From positions 558,001 to 622,000 of the forward strand of contig NZ_JAOCQD020000003.1 in NCBI RefSeq assembly GCF_025290835.2: a DNA stretch of 64,000 bases, written 5' to 3'. The position numbers and the translations under genes are program-made. Source of the DNA: Aquabacterium sp. OR-4 (GTDB lineage: Bacteria; Pseudomonadota; Gammaproteobacteria; Burkholderiales; Burkholderiaceae_C). Positions 41,412 through 56,400 of the stretch are shown piece by piece (within the stretch, counting starts at the first letter, position 1; every line of letters begins with the position of its first letter). The notes beneath the pieces are model-generated. The model was given only the letters and a program-made list of their open reading frames with translations. It had not been told where the DNA came from and did no database searches.

Positions 41412-44400
41412 GTGGCCACCATCGTCAACCGGCTGCTGGCCGGCAGCGTGGGCAATGACAATGTGGCCGGCACCAGCGCGGCCGACACCTTGCATGGCGA
41501 CGTGGGCAACGATGTGCTGTCGGGCCGCGGCGGCGACGACCAGCTTTTCGGTGACGACGGCAACGACACCCTGTATGGCGACAGCGGCAGCGACACGCTG
41601 ACCGGCGGCGCCGGCAACGACTGGCTTGATGGTGGCACCGGCGATGACACCTATGTGTTCGGCCGCGGCGATGGCCAGGACACCATCGGCTACCACTACG
41701 ACACCACCGGCGGCAAACTCAACACCCTGCTGTTGCGTCCTGATGTGCTGCCTGGCGATGTGAGTGTTCGCCGTGTCTTTGACAGCCAGAGCGGCAGCGC
41801 CACGGCGCTTGAACTGGCCATCAACGGCAGCAACGATCGCATCACCGCGAACTACTTCTTTCAGGGCGACGACCCCGCCAACCCCTACAACAGCCTGCAG
41901 CAGGTGCGCTTTGCCGATGGCACGGTATGGAACATCGCCGCGCTGCTGCAGCTCACCAGCACCGGCACCGAGGCCAACGACCTGCTGCGCGGCAGCGCTG
42001 GCGCCGATACCCTGACCGGCGGCCGTGGTGACGATTCGCTGGACGGCCGCGATGGCCATGATCGCCTGCTGGGCGGCGCCGGCAACGATGCGCTGTATGG
42101 CGCCGGTGGCCATGACACGCTTGACGGTGGTGCCGGCAACGACTGGCTGGAAGGCGGCTACGGCAACAACACCTACCTGTTCGGCCGTGGCGATGGCCGC
42201 GACAGCATTGCCTACCTGTACGACAGTGCGGCCGGCAAGCTCAACACCGTGCAGCTCAAGGCGGGTGTGGCACCGGCCGATGTGCTGCTGCGCCGCGCCA
42301 CCGGCAGCCAGGGCGGCGGCAACGAGTCGCTGGAGATTCAGATCGCCGGCACCGATGACCGGCTCACCGTCAACTACTTCTTCCAGGGCGACAGCCCGGC
42401 CAGCTTCTACAACCCGGTGCAGCAGCTGCGTTTTGACGATGGCACGGTGTGGAACATCGCCGCCATCGTGGCCGAGCTGGGCCGTGGCAGCGCGCTGGCC
42501 GAGACTCTGCGCGGCACCACCGGCAATGACAGCCTGAGCGGCGGTGGCGGCAGCGACTCGATCGATGGTGCCGCAGGCGCCGACACGATCAGCGGTGGCG
42601 CCGGCAACGACGCGCTGTATGGCAGCGCCGGCAACGACACGCTCGACGGCGGCAGCGGCAACGACTGGCTCGACGGGGGCAACGGCAACAACACCTACCT
42701 GTTCGGCCGCGGAGATGGTCGCGACAGCATCGCCTACCTGTACGACAGCGCGGCCGGCAAGCTCAACACCGTGCAGTTCAAGGCCGGTGTGCTGGCGGCC
42801 GACTTGGTGCTGCGCCGCGTGGCCGGCAGCCAGGGCGGCAGCAATGAATCACTGGAGATCCAGATCGCCGGAACCGACGACCGGCTGACGATCAACTACT
42901 TCTTCCAGGGTGACAACCCGGCCAGCTTCTACAACCCGGTGCAGCAGCTGCGCCTGGACGATGGCACGGTGTGGAACCTCGGTGCCATCCTGGCCGAACT
43001 GAACCGCGGCACCGCGCTGGCCGAGAATCTGCGCGGCTCCAGTGCCGGCGACAACCTGAGCGGCGGTGGCGGCAGCGATTCGATCGATGGGGCCGAGGGT
43101 GCCGACACGATCAGCGGTGGCGCCGGTAACGATGCGCTGTATGGCAGCGCCGGCAACGACACGCTCGACGGCGGCAGCGGCAACGACTGGCTCGACGGTG
43201 GCAACGGCAACAACACCTACCTGTTCGGCCGCGGTGACGGCAGCGACAGCATTGCCTATGTCTACGACAGCACCGCCGGCAAGCTCAACACCGTGCAGTT
43301 CAAGGCCGGTGTCGTGGCGGCTGACGTGGTGTTGCGCCGCGTGGCCGGCAGCCAGGGCGGCAGCAATGAATCACTGGAGATCCTGATTGCCGGTACCGAC
43401 GACCGACTCACGATCAACTACTTCTTCCAGGGCGACAACCCGGGCAGCTTCTACAACCCGGTGCAGCAGCTGCGTTTTGACGACGGCACGGTGTGGAACC
43501 TCGGTGCCATCCTGGCCGAGCTGAGCCGCGGCAGCGCGCTGGCCGAGAACCTGCGCGGCTCCAGCGCTGGCGACAGCCTGAGCGGTGGCGGCGGCAGCGA
43601 CTCGATCGATGGGGCCGAAGGCGCCGACTCGATCAGCGGTGGCGCCGGCAACGATGCGCTGTATGGCAGCGGCGGCAACGACACCCTCGACGGTGGCAGT
43701 GGCAACGACTGGCTCGCCGGAGGCGGCGGCAACAACACCTACCTGTTCGGCCGCGGCGATGGCAGCGACAGCATCGGCTATGACTACGACAGCACCGCCG
43801 GCAAGCTCAACACCGTGCAGTTCAAGCCGGGCGTGGCACCGGCCGATGTGCGGCTGCGCCGCGTCACCGGCAGCCAGGGCGGCAGCAACGAGTCGCTGGA
43901 GATCCTGATCTCCGGCACCGACGACCGGCTCACGGTCAACTATTTCTTCCAGGGTGGCAACCCGGCCAGTTTCTACAATCCGGTGCAGCAGCTGCGCTTT
44001 GACGACGGTACGGCCTGGGATCTGGCGGCCATCGTGGCGCGCCTCGAGACGGCGCCAACGCTCACCGCCGTCAATGGCACGAACCTGGCAGACACGCTGA
44101 GCGGCACCGCGGCCGACGAGGCGCTCAGCGGCCTGGCCGGCGACGACCTGATCGCCGGCGGTGCCGGCACCGACACGCTGGCGGGAGGCACCGGCAGCAA
44201 TACCTTCGTGTTCCGGCGCGGCGATGGGGTGGACACCATCCTGCACAGCGGCGACACCTCGGGCGGCCGGCTCAACACCGTGCAGCTGGGTGGCGGCATC
44301 GTGGCGGCCGATCTGGTGCTGCGTCTGGCACTCGACAGCCAGACCAACGAGCGCACCGCGCTCGAGATCGCACTGCGCGGCAGCGGCGACCGCCTGCGCA

Positions 44401-47400
44401 TCAACTACTTCGTGTATGGCGACAGCCCGAACAACAGCCACAACCCGGTGCAGCAGCTGCGCTTCGACGATGGCACCGTGTGGACGGCCGCCGAGATGTT
44501 CCGGCAACTGGTGCAGGCCACGTCGGGTGACGACACGCACCGCGGCTCGAGCAGCGCCGACGTGCTGGACGGCGGCCAGGGCGACGACAGCCTGTCGGGC
44601 CGCGGTGGCAACGACACGCTGCAGGGCGGCGCGGGCGACGACCTGCTGTACGGCGAAGACGGCGACGACACGCTTGAAGGCGGCGCCGGCCACGACTGGC
44701 TCAACCTGGGCACCGGCAACAACACCGTGCTGCTGGGTCTGGGCGACGGCCAGGACACCCTGGCCGCGACCGACTGGAACACCGGCAAGACCAACACGCT
44801 GCAGTTCAAGGCCGGCATCAGTGCGGCCGATGTCACGCTGAGCCGGGCCTTCGATCAGGGCGCACGCAACCACAGCGCCTTGCGGGTGGCCTATGGCAAC
44901 GCTGGCGACGCGCTCACGGTCAACGGCTTCTTCGAAGGCGATGACCCCAACCGTGGCTACAACCCGCTGCAGCGCGTCGCGTTTGCCGACGGCACGGTAT
45001 GGAGCCTGGCCGACATCGTGGCCCGGGTGCAGGCCGGCAGTGCCGGCAACGACACGCGCACCGGCCAGGTGTGGAACGACAGCCTGGACGGCGGCCAGGG
45101 CGACGACAGCCTGTCGGGTCGCGGTGGCAACGACACGCTGCAGGGCGGCGCGGGCGACGACCTGCTGTACGGCGAAGACGGCGACGACACGCTGGACGGC
45201 GGCGCCGGCCACGACTGGCTCAACCTGGGCACCGGCAACAACACCGTGCTGCTGGGTCTGGGCGACGGCCAGGACACCCTGGCCGCGACCGACTGGAACA
45301 CCGGCAAGACTAACACGCTGCAGTTCAAGGCCGGCATCAGCGCGGCCGATGTCACGCTGAGCCGGGCCTTCGATCAGGGCGCACGCAACCACAGCGCCTT
45401 GCGGGTGGCCTACGGCAACGCTGGCGACGCGCTCACGGTCAACGGCTTCTTCGAGAGCGACGACCCCAACCGTGGCTACAACCCGCTGCAGCGCATCGCG
45501 TTTGCCGACGGCACGGTATGGAGCCTGGCCGACATCGTGGCCCGGGTGCAGGCCGGCAGTGCCGGCAACGACACGCGCACCGGCCAGGTGTGGAACGACA
45601 GCCTGGACGGCGGCCAGGGTGACGACAGCCTGTCGGGTCGCGGTGGCAACGACACGCTGCAGGGCGGCGCGGGCGACGACCTGCTGTACGGCGAAGACGG
45701 CGACGACACGCTGGACGGCGGTGCAGGCCACGACTGGCTCAACCTGGGCAGCGGCAACAACACCGTGCTGCTGGGCCTGGGCGATGGCCAGGACACCCTG
45801 GCCGCGACCGACTGGAACACCGGCAAGACCAACACGCTGCAGTTCAAGGCCGGCATCAGCGCGGCCGATGTCACGCTGAGCCGGGCCTTCGATCAGGGCG
45901 CACGCAACCACACCGCCTTGCGGGTGGCCTATGGCAACGCTGGCGACGCGCTCACGGTCAACGGCTTCTTCGAGGAGGACGACCCCAACCGCGGCTACAA
46001 CCCGCTGCAGCGCATCGCGTTTGCCGACGGCACGGTGTGGAGTCTGGCCGACATCGTGGCGCGGGTACAGACCGGTGGCACCGGCAACGACACGCTCACC
46101 GGCCTGGTGTGGAACGACACGCTGGACGGCGGGGCGGGCGACGACAGCATGGCCGCCCGGGGCGGCAGCGACCAGGTGCGTGGTGGCGCCGGCGACGACA
46201 GCCTGTCCGGTGAAGACGGCAACGACACCATCGACGGCGGTGCGGGCAACGACACCCAGTCGGGTGGCAACGGCGCCAACACCTACCTGTTCGGGCGCGG
46301 CGATGGCCAGGACACGCTGCTTGAGAGCCCGTGGGACACCAGCGCCGGCAAGCTCAACACGCTGCAGTTCAAGGCCGGTGTCCTGCCGTCCGACGTGATC
46401 GTGCGCCGCGTGTTTGACTACCGCACCGCGCAGTACACCGCCATCAGCCTGGCCATTGCCAACACCGACGACCGCATCACGGTCAGCTATTTCCTCTACA
46501 GCAACGATTCCAGGAACCCGTACAACCCGCTGCAGCAGGTGCGTTTTGACGATGGCACCGTGTGGAACCTGGCCGCCATCGTGGCCGAGATCGACAAGGC
46601 CGTGGGCATGGACCTCACGGTGCAGGATCTGGTGGTGAGCCCGGTGGCGGCCACGCAGTTCCTGTCGGGTGGCCAGGTGCAGGTCAGCTGGTCGACGGTG
46701 AACCAGGGCCCCACCGCCACCATCGGCGACTTTGCCGACCGCGTGACGCTGCGCAGTGCCGACGGCACGGTGCTGGTGCAACTGCTGGTGCCCTATGTCG
46801 AGGCCAGCAGCGGCGCACTGGCCGGTGGCGCGCGCGTCACGCGCACCGCCACGCTCACCCTGCCCGATGGCCCCAGCGGCGCGGGCAACCTGCTCGCGGT
46901 GGTGGAAACCGACGTCGGCAACACCCAGAAGGAGGGCGGCACTGCCGAGACCAACAACCGAGGCCAGACCGGCTTCAGCAGCACGCTGGCCGAGTACGTG
47001 AACTACGTCAACCTGGTGGCGGGCGATCTGTCGATCTCGCCCACGGGGCCATGGCAGCCCGGAGACACCGTCACCGTGGGCTGGACCAGCAGCAACGCCG
47101 GCACGGTGCCGCCGGCCCGCGCCTGGACCGAGCGCCTGGAGGTGCTGAACCAGAGCACCGGGCAGTTGATCGCCAGCCTCACCCGCGCCGGCAATCCGGC
47201 CGAGGCCGCGCCGGGTGCCAGCGTGGCACGCAGCGCCAGCTTCGTCTGGCCGGCGGGCAGCAGTGCCGCTGGTGCGATCCGCCTGCGGGTCACGGTGGAT
47301 GCCGGCAGCGAGATCGCCGAGTTCAATGGCGACGGCACGCTGGAGAACGACAACCAGCTCGAGCGCTACATCGAGGTGGGCTCCGACCTGGTGGCGCGCA

Positions 47401-50400
47401 ACGTCGGCCTGGTCGAGGCCGGCCCGCAATCGGGCGACGTGGTCACCGTGCGCTGGGACGACGTCAACCTGGGCGCGGTGGCCACCCACCTGCCCTACCA
47501 AGACCGGCTGCTGGTACGCCAGCGCAACGCCGACGGCAGCGCCGGCGCGGTGCTGGTGGACACGTTGGTGAGCTTTGCCGGTGCGGCCGCCGCGCCGCTG
47601 GCGGCGGGCGAGGTGCGTGCGCGCAGCTACAGCTTTGCACTGCCACAGGGCCAGGCCGGCAGCGGCAGCTTTGACATCACCGTGGGGGTTGATCGCAGCG
47701 TGGTCGGCAGCGGTGTGCTGTACGAGACCAATGCCGACGGCACGGCCGAGGCCAACAACGAGGCCAGCGGCAGCTTCACTGCCAGCCTGCGCCTGTATGC
47801 CGATCTGGCGGTCACGCTGCTGGACGCACCGCCCGTCGCCAACTCGGGCGCCGACATCACCGTGGGCTGGACCGTGCGCAACCAGGGTGGCGCGGCTGCC
47901 AGCGCCGGCAGTGGCTGGCTGGACCGCATCGTGCTGTCGGCCGACGAGACCATCGGCAATGGCGACGACATCGTGCTGGCCGAGCTGCCGCGCGGCGCGG
48001 CTCTGGCCGTGGGTGCCGAGTACCGCCAAAGTGCGGTGGTGCGCGTTCCCACCCGGCTGTCGGGCAATTACCGCGTGGCCGTGATCGCCGATGTGACGCG
48101 GCAGGTCACCGAGCCCGACACGCGCGCCGACAACACCCGTGTCTCGGCCGCCATCGCGGTGAGCCAGACCTTTGCCGACCTGAGCCCCACGCTCACGGCC
48201 GTACCGGCCGAGATTTTTGCCGGCCGCAGTGCCCGGGTGCAGTGGTCCGTGCGCAATGGCGGCACGGTGGCCACCGACGTCAACCGCTGGGTCGACCAGG
48301 TCTACCTCAGCAGCACGCCCGAGCTGACGGCCCAGGCCATGCTGATCGGCTCGGTCACCCGCGCCGGCACGCTGGCGGTCGGCGAGAGTTATGCCGCTGC
48401 GCTCGACTTCACCGCACCGCGCGACATCACCGGCGCACGCTGGGTGATCGTCAAGACCGATGCCTTCGCCGCAGTGTACGAATTGGGCCGCACCGCCAAC
48501 AACCTGGCCGTGGCCAGCGAGGCCACGGCCGTGCGTGCCGAGCCGCGCCCCAACCTGCTGATCGAGGGCCTCAGTGCGCCCGCCAGCTGGCGTGTGGGCC
48601 AGACGGTGCAGCTCGACTACAACGTGCGCAACGCCGGCAACGACGCGGTGGACGGCTTCTTTGGCGAGGAGATCCGCCTGGTTGACGCGCTGGGCATCAC
48701 CCCGCCGCAGGTGCTCACCAGCACCTGGGGCTTCCGCAGCCTGGCCGCCGGGGCTGCGTTGCCGCAGCGCCTGAGCCTGGCCGTGCCGGCCCTGCCACCG
48801 GGCCAGTGGCGCCTAGAGGTGGTGGCCGACAAGGGTGGCCATGTCACCGAATCGGTGGAGACCGACAACACCAGCAGCCAGACGGTGGCCCTGGTGGCGC
48901 CCGATCTGGTGGTGGGCGGCCTCGCCACCACCGGCCTGCTGCAGGGCGGCGAAACCGTCTCGCTGGCCTGGCTCACGCGCAACATCGGCAGCGCCGACGC
49001 CGTCAGCGTGCACGAGAAGATCTACCTGTCGCGCGACGGCGTGGTGGATGGCGCCGACACCCTGCTCGGCGAGCGCCAGCTCGACGCGCTGGCCGCCGGC
49101 GCCAGCGCCGCGGGCAGCCTGGTTTTCACGCTGCCGGTCGACCTGTCGGGCAGCTGGCGACTGATCGTCGTCACCGACACCGGCAATGCCAGCAACGAGA
49201 GCACACGCGAGAACAACAACCTCGACTCGCTGGCCGTCAGCGTGGCGCAGGACGCCTATGCCGACCTGGCGGTGCTGAGCGTCAGTGCGCCAGCCCAGGT
49301 CATCGACGATCCGGCCAGCATCACGGTGGAGTGGACCGTGGCCAACCAGGGCCCTGGCGCAGGCCGCAGCAGCAGCTGGACCGACCGGGTCATCTACACC
49401 AGCAACGACATCATCGGCGACAGCGACGACCTGTTGCTGGGCAGCGTGGTGCACAACGGCGCCCTGGCCGCCGGCGGCGCCTACAGCGCCCACCTTGATG
49501 TGCGCTTCGGCCCGGCCTTCAGCCGGCATGGCAGCATCGTCGTGCGCAGCGATGCCACCGGCGCGGTGTGGGAGAACGGCAGCGAAGCCAACAACGAGCT
49601 GCGCGCCGCCAACAGCACCGATGTGATGCCGATGGCCTATGCCGATCTGCGCGTCGAGTCGGTCAGCACGACCGGGCCGGCCTACAGCGGCCGCGAGCTC
49701 AGCGTGCAGTGGCGGGTGGCCAACCGCGGCATCGGCATCACCAACACCGGCAGCTGGAGCGACACGGTGTGGCTCAGCCGCAATGCCGACGGCAGCGGCC
49801 AGCGCTTCGAGCTGGCCAACGCCGGCCACCTGGGCCAGATGGCGGTCGGCGACCACTACCAGCGCAGCATCAGCGTGCGCCTGCCCGAGGGCATCTCGGG
49901 TGACTGGTACCTGAACGTGGCCACCGCTGGCGGCGCGGTGTACGAGTTCATCCACGGCAACAACAACACCGGCCACTCGCTGGCCGTGCCGGTGACGCTG
50001 AGCGACTCGCCCGACCTGGTGGTGGAAAGCGTCGACGCACCACCCGCGGCGCAGGAGGGCGCCCTGATCGATGTGAGCTGGACGGTGTTCAACCAGGGCC
50101 TGGCGCGCGCCGCCGGCCAGTGGCAGGACACGCTGCTGCTGCTGTCGCCCAGCGGCTCCAGCGTGGTGCTGGGCCAGTTCACCTACGACCGCGGGCTCGA
50201 TGCCGGCCTGCGCTACACCCGCACCGAGCAGCTGCGCCTGCCGTCCAAGATCGAGGGCGGCTGGCGCCTGCGCGTGGTCACCAACAGCCTGCTGGGCAGC
50301 TCGGGCAATCCGCAGGTCTACGAGCACGCCAGCGCCCGCGACAACAACACCTTCACCGACGGCGACGCCATCGTGGTGTCGCTGAACGACCGGCCCGACC

Positions 50401-53400
50401 TGCGCGTCAAGGACATCGTGGTGCCCCCGTCGGTCACCGCCGGCACCAGCACCGGGGTTCGTTTCGAGATCGTCAACACCGGCCCCGAGAGCACCAGCGG
50501 GCAGTGGCAGGACTACGTCTACCTTTCGCTCGACGGCATCCTGAGCGGCGACGATGTGCTGCTGGCCCGGGTGGACAGCGGCGCCGCGCTGGCCACCGGC
50601 GAGAGCTACCGGTCCGATCTGGCGCGTGTGGACATCCCGATCCGCTACCGCGGCGATGCCTACCTGATCGTGGTGGCCGATGGCGCCAACCGCGTCGACG
50701 AATACCCCAGCGACGGCAACAACAGCCGGGCACAGCGCTTCCACATCGACCCGATCCCGTTTGCCGACCTGGTCACCAGCAACGTGGTGGCACCCGACCA
50801 GGCCGTGCACGGCGCCAGCATCGAGGTCGGCTACAAGGTCACCAACCAGGGTTCGGCCACCACGCGCGGCGACTCGGCCGCGGTCAACAGCTGGACCGAC
50901 ACCGTCTGGCTCACCGTCGACAAGACACGTCCCAACCCGGCCAAGGGCGACATCAAGATCGGCCAGGTCACGCACACCGGCCACCTGGCGGTGGGTGAAG
51001 ACTACCTGGGCAGCATCACCGCGCGCCTGCCTGAAGGCGTCAAGACGGGACAGTACTTCGTCACCGTGTGGAGCGACCTCTACGACGCGGTGCTCGAAGA
51101 CACGCTGTCCAGCAACATCAACCCCGACGATCCGACGCAGATCGACAACAACAACTACAAGGCCCGTCCGATCAGCGTGCTGGGCATCACGCCGCCCGAT
51201 CTGGTGGTGAGCGCGGTCACGGCGCCGGCCACGGCCGCGGCCGCCGGCAACTACAGCTTCAGCTACACGGTCAAGAACCGCGGCGATGCCTATGAGGGCA
51301 GCTGGACCGACAAGGTCTGGCTGATGGACAACCCCGATCCCACCCAGGCCCGGGTGAGCTGGCTGCTGGGCGAGTTCACGCAGCAGCGCGCACTCGGCAA
51401 CAACGAGAGCTACAGCGTCAGCCAGACGGTGGCGCTGTCGCCGGCGGTCAGCGGTGGCTGGCTGGTGGTGCAGACCGACGCCGGCTACAGCTTCGTCGGC
51501 CGCAACGAGGTCACCGAGGTGGCCGACGACAACAACGTCAACCGCGCCGTCTCGCTGGTGGGCAACCAGCCGGCCGACCTGCGCGTGGTGAACGTGCAGA
51601 CGCAGCCGCTGAACTACTCGGGCGAGGACACCACGGTCACCTGGACGGTGGAGAACATCGGCGCCGCGGTGTGGGCCGGCACCAAGGGCTGGATCGACAA
51701 CATCTGGGTCAGCCCCGACCCGAGCTTCATTCCGGAGCGTGCCACGCAGATTGGCTCGGTGGTGCACACCAGCGCCACGCCGCTGGCCAACGGCGAGCGC
51801 TACACCGCCAGTGCGGTGGTCAAGCTGCCGCCGGGCACCGATGGCAGCTACTACATCTACGTGATGACGGACGGCAAGCACCGGTGGGATGAACTGCGGC
51901 CGTACTACGCCCGCGAAAGCGGCGATGTGCGCCAGCAAGCGCAGGACGAAGCGCTGACGCCCTACTCGCCCTACGCCAACCTCAATGCACAGACGCGTGA
52001 GCAGCTCTACGCCAACTCGGTGTTCGAGGGCGCGCGCCGCGACAACAACCTGGGTCAGGGCACGCTGGACATCGTCTACCGCGAGCCCGACCTGCAAATT
52101 GACAGCATCACCGTCGACCAGCCCAACCCGAGCTCGGGCGACACGATCACCGCCACCTGGACGGTCACCAACCGCGGCACCCGCGCCGCCCGCACCGCGG
52201 GCTGGATGGACGGCGTGTACCTGTCGCGCGACGCCACGCTGGACCCCAGCGACGACCCGCTGGTCGACCGCGGCAGCGAAATCGAGGTGCTGCTGCGCGC
52301 ACGCAGCGTCTACCTCACCGACGCCGAGGGCAAGCCGCGCTACCTGCAGCCTGGCGAGAGCTACACGCACAGCGCCACCTTCACGCTGCCCACGTCGATC
52401 AGCGGCAGTTTCAAGCTGATCGTCAAGACCGATACCGGTGTCTTCAAGGACTTCTACAACCAGGTGCCCAGCACCGTGCGCGCCGGCCTGCCGGTGATCG
52501 CCGAGACCGGCGCCAACGGCGTGCTCGAGTTCGCCGACGAAGGCAACAACATCGCGCAGATCGATCTGCCGATCACGCTGGCCACGCCGCCCGATCTGCA
52601 GGTGACCCGCGTCACCGCGCCCGAGGCGGTGGTGGCCGGCCAGAACTTCACCGTCGAATACACAGTGGACAACCTGGGCGGCAAGACCCCGGCCGACCAG
52701 GGCAGCTGGTACGACATGGTCTACCTGAGCAAGGACCGCTTCCTCGACCTGAGCAAGGACCGTTACGTCGGCTATGTGCAGCATGGCGGCGGGCTGGCGG
52801 CCGGCGGCCGCTACAGCGGCACGCTGAACTACACCGCGCCGCGCGATCTGGAAGGGCCGTACTACGTGTTCGTGGTCACCGATCCGGCCCGCCACTGGGG
52901 CAGCGGCGAGTCGGGCCAGGTGCTCGAGTTCGGGCGCGACGACAACAACCACGCCGCAGCCGTGCAGCCCATGCGCATCGAGACGCCGCCGCCGGCCGAT
53001 CTGCAGGTCGATGGCGTGCAACTGCCGGCCAGTGCCAAGGTGGGTGACACGCTGGACATCAGCTTCACGGTCACCAATGCCTCGATCAACCCGGCCTCTG
53101 GCCGCTGGACCGACGCGCTGTACCTCTCGGCCGACAACAGCTGGAGCCTCGACGACGTGCTGCTGGGCAAGGTGGCCCATGTGGGCGACCTGGGCCACAA
53201 CGGCGTCTACACCGGCACGCTGAAAGCCACGCTGCCGCCGCTGAAGGACGGCCCCTGGCGTGTCATCGTGCGCCCCGACCTCTACAACGAGGTGTTCGAA
53301 GGCCGCATCACCTACACCGAGACCGGTCTCAACCTGCCGGCCGGCGAGGCCAACAACCGCACCGCCTCGGCCGCCACGCTGAACGTGCAGGTGCCGGCGC

Positions 53401-56400
53401 TGACCCTTGGCCAGGCCCTGGCCACCACCTTGGGCAACGGCCAGACCCAGGTCTACAAGGTCAGCGTGGCGGCGGGTCAGACCCTGCGCGTGCTGCTTGA
53501 CTCGAGTGCCGTCAACGGCGCCAACGAGGTCTATGTGCGCTGGAACGACGTGCCCACGCCCAGTGCCTTTGACGTGGCCTACAGCAACCCGGTCTCGCCC
53601 GACCAGAGCCTGCTGGTGCCCACCACCCAGGCCGGTGACTACTACGTGCTGCTGCGTTCGCGCCAGGGCGGCAGCGCCACGCCGGTGACGCTGCGGGCAG
53701 ATCTGCTGCCGCTGTCGATCACCAAGGTCACACCCGACCAGGGTGGCTCGGGCGACGACGATCACCGCTGGGTCACGATGGACATCGAGGGCGCGCACTT
53801 TGCCGCCGGTGCGCTGGTCAAGCTGGCCCGGCCGGGCGAGTTCGAGGTCGAGCCCGAGCGCTGGCAGGTGCTGGACGCCACCCGCATCCGCGCGGTGTTC
53901 GACCTGCGCCATGTGCCGCTGGGCCTGTACGACGTGGTGGTAACCAACCCCGACGGCGAGCGGGTGATCGAGCCCTATCGCTATCTGGTCGAACGCATGA
54001 TCGAGGCCGATGTGGCCATCGGCGTGGGCGGGCCGCGCAACATCCAGCCGGGCGATTCGGCGGTCTACAGCGTCAGCCTGCAGAGCCTGACCAACGTCGA
54101 CACGCCCTATGTGCGCTTTGACATCGGCGCCACCGACATGGGCAACAGCGATTACGTGCTGGAAGGCCTGAACCTGCCCTATGTGGTGTTTGGTGCCAAT
54201 GTGGGCGGCCAGCCCACCGGCGCCATTGCGGCCGGCAACGGCAACAACCAGGCCTACGGGCCCACGCCCACCACCGGCGTGCGCGCCGACATTCCCTGGG
54301 CCTCGCTCGACGGCATGAGCAACACCAGTGGCTGGAACCTGGCGCCCGGGTATGCCTTCGACATGGCCGCCAACGGCTTTGCCGGCATGACCTTCACGGT
54401 GCAGACCTACCCCGGCCTGGCCGAGTGGATCAACTACGACTTCGATGGCCTGCGCAGCAAGCTCTACGCCATCCGCCCCGAATGGAAGGCCGCCGGCCTG
54501 CTCGACGAAGGCCCCAGCGGCCTCGACCGCATCCAGAAGGGCCTGACCAAGAAGTTCCTGTCCACCGACCCCGAGGAGCACATCACCAAGGAGGAGGCCC
54601 TGGCGATGGCCTTCCGCTTCGACACGCTGGCGGCGGTGACGCCGCTGACGCGGGCCGAGTTCGTGGCCGAGCAAAGCGCCCATGCGCGTGCGCTGCGCAG
54701 CGCCATCCTGGCCGATGCGGCTGCGCCCAACGCACTCACCGTGCTGGCCGCCGACGAGGCGCAATGGGTGCAGGGCTGGCTGGCGGCACTTGAGACCGCC
54801 GGCCTGCTGCGTGCCGAGTCCAGCGCGCCACCGGTCCGCAGCGACGAACTGGTGCTGAGCCTGAACGCCACGCTGGCCACCGGCATCCTGCTGGCCAAGG
54901 GCGGCGAAAGCTACCGCACCCAGGCCGACCTGCTGGGCTTTTTTGGCAAGGTGCAGCAGTGGTACGGGGACACCGCGCGCTACGCCGGTGATCCGTCCGC
55001 CGCCCATGCGCCGGTGGATTACGTCGAGGTGCGCACCTCCGACGACGCCACCGTCGAGGTGCCGGTGCCGGTGGCCCCGGATGCTGCCCACTACGACCGC
55101 CAGGCCGCACAGGACACGCACTTCATCAGCTTCGACGTGTTTGCCGGCAACCGCGCCGAGCTGGAGTACCTGCGCCACATCGGTGTGCTGGATGCCGAGT
55201 TCCGACCGGTGGGTGCCCAGGCATTGAACCTGGCGCGCTACCTGCAGCAGGCCGCGCAGACCGAGGCCGACGCCAAGGCCACCGTGGCCGTGCGAGGCCC
55301 GCAGGCCCTGCCGGCCGCCAATGGCGCCACCTATGTGCCCACCGACTACGCCCTGCCCTACACGCTGAGCTTCAACAATGCCACGGCGGCGGCGGTGGGA
55401 GAAATCCGTCTGGTGACCGGCATCGACACCGATCTCGATGTGCGCAGCCTGCGCCTGGGCGACCTGAAGATCGGCGACATCAATGTGCATGTGCCCGACG
55501 GCCAGGCCGTGTTCCAGGGCGACTTCGACTTCACCGGCAGCAAGGGCTATGTGCTGCGCGTCAGCGCCGGCATCGATGCCCAGAGCCGCGTGGCCACCTG
55601 GCTGCTGCAGGCCATCGACCCCGACACCGGCGAGGTGCTGCGCGACCCGCAGCGCGGCCTGCTGCCGCCCGATGCCAATGGCAAGGCCAGCGGCGGCTTT
55701 GTGTCGTACACCGTGCGCGCCAGCGATCTGGCGGCCACCGGCGCGGTGATCTCGGCCTCGGCCCGCGTGTTCTTCGACGGCACGCCGCCCATCGCCAGCA
55801 GCGTGATCACGCACACGCTGGATGCGCAGGCGCCGGTCACCACGCTCACCGTCAGCCGCAATGGCGAAGACGGCCAGGGCAAGCCGCAATACCAGGTGGC
55901 CTGGACGGCCAGTGACGATGCCAGCGGCGTGCGCCATGTCACCGTCTACGTGGCCGAGGACGGAGGTGATTTCCGCATCTGGAAAAAGCAGGTGGCCGGG
56001 GCCGACAGCGCGGCGCTGTTCACCGGCAGTGCCGGCAAGCGCTACGAGTTTCTGGCGGTGGCCACCGACCAGGCCGGCAACCGCGAGGCGGCGCTGGTCA
56101 CCCAGGCCGTGCTGCCCGATGACGGCAGCCGCGACCAGGCTCAGCTGGGCCTGGGCAGCACGGAGACCCTTGACGCCACGGCCGAGCTGCCGGCGGCCAC
56201 ACCGGGCCGCAGCTACGACAGCAGCCCGCTGTTTGCCCAGGCCGCGCAACAGCTGCCCGGCTTCGTCGTCACGCCCGCCCAGGGCGGGCTGGGCAGCGAC
56301 CTGCAGGCCGTGCTGGCCCCGCTGCAGCTGCGCGGTTTTGCCAGTGGCTTTGCCGACAGCCAGGCCGGCATCGGCGCACTGGCCATGGTAGTGCTGCCCG

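Noticed and set aside
38289..46580. Regular direct repeats as a possible CRISPR array
   Set aside because: Units of 519-690 bases are entirely coding, with RTX text; there are no short repeats with unique spacers.
43371..48029. Open minus-strand frame of 1,552 codons
   Set aside because: It is the mirror of the RTX and CARDB coding region; its repeats simply follow the plus-strand repeats.
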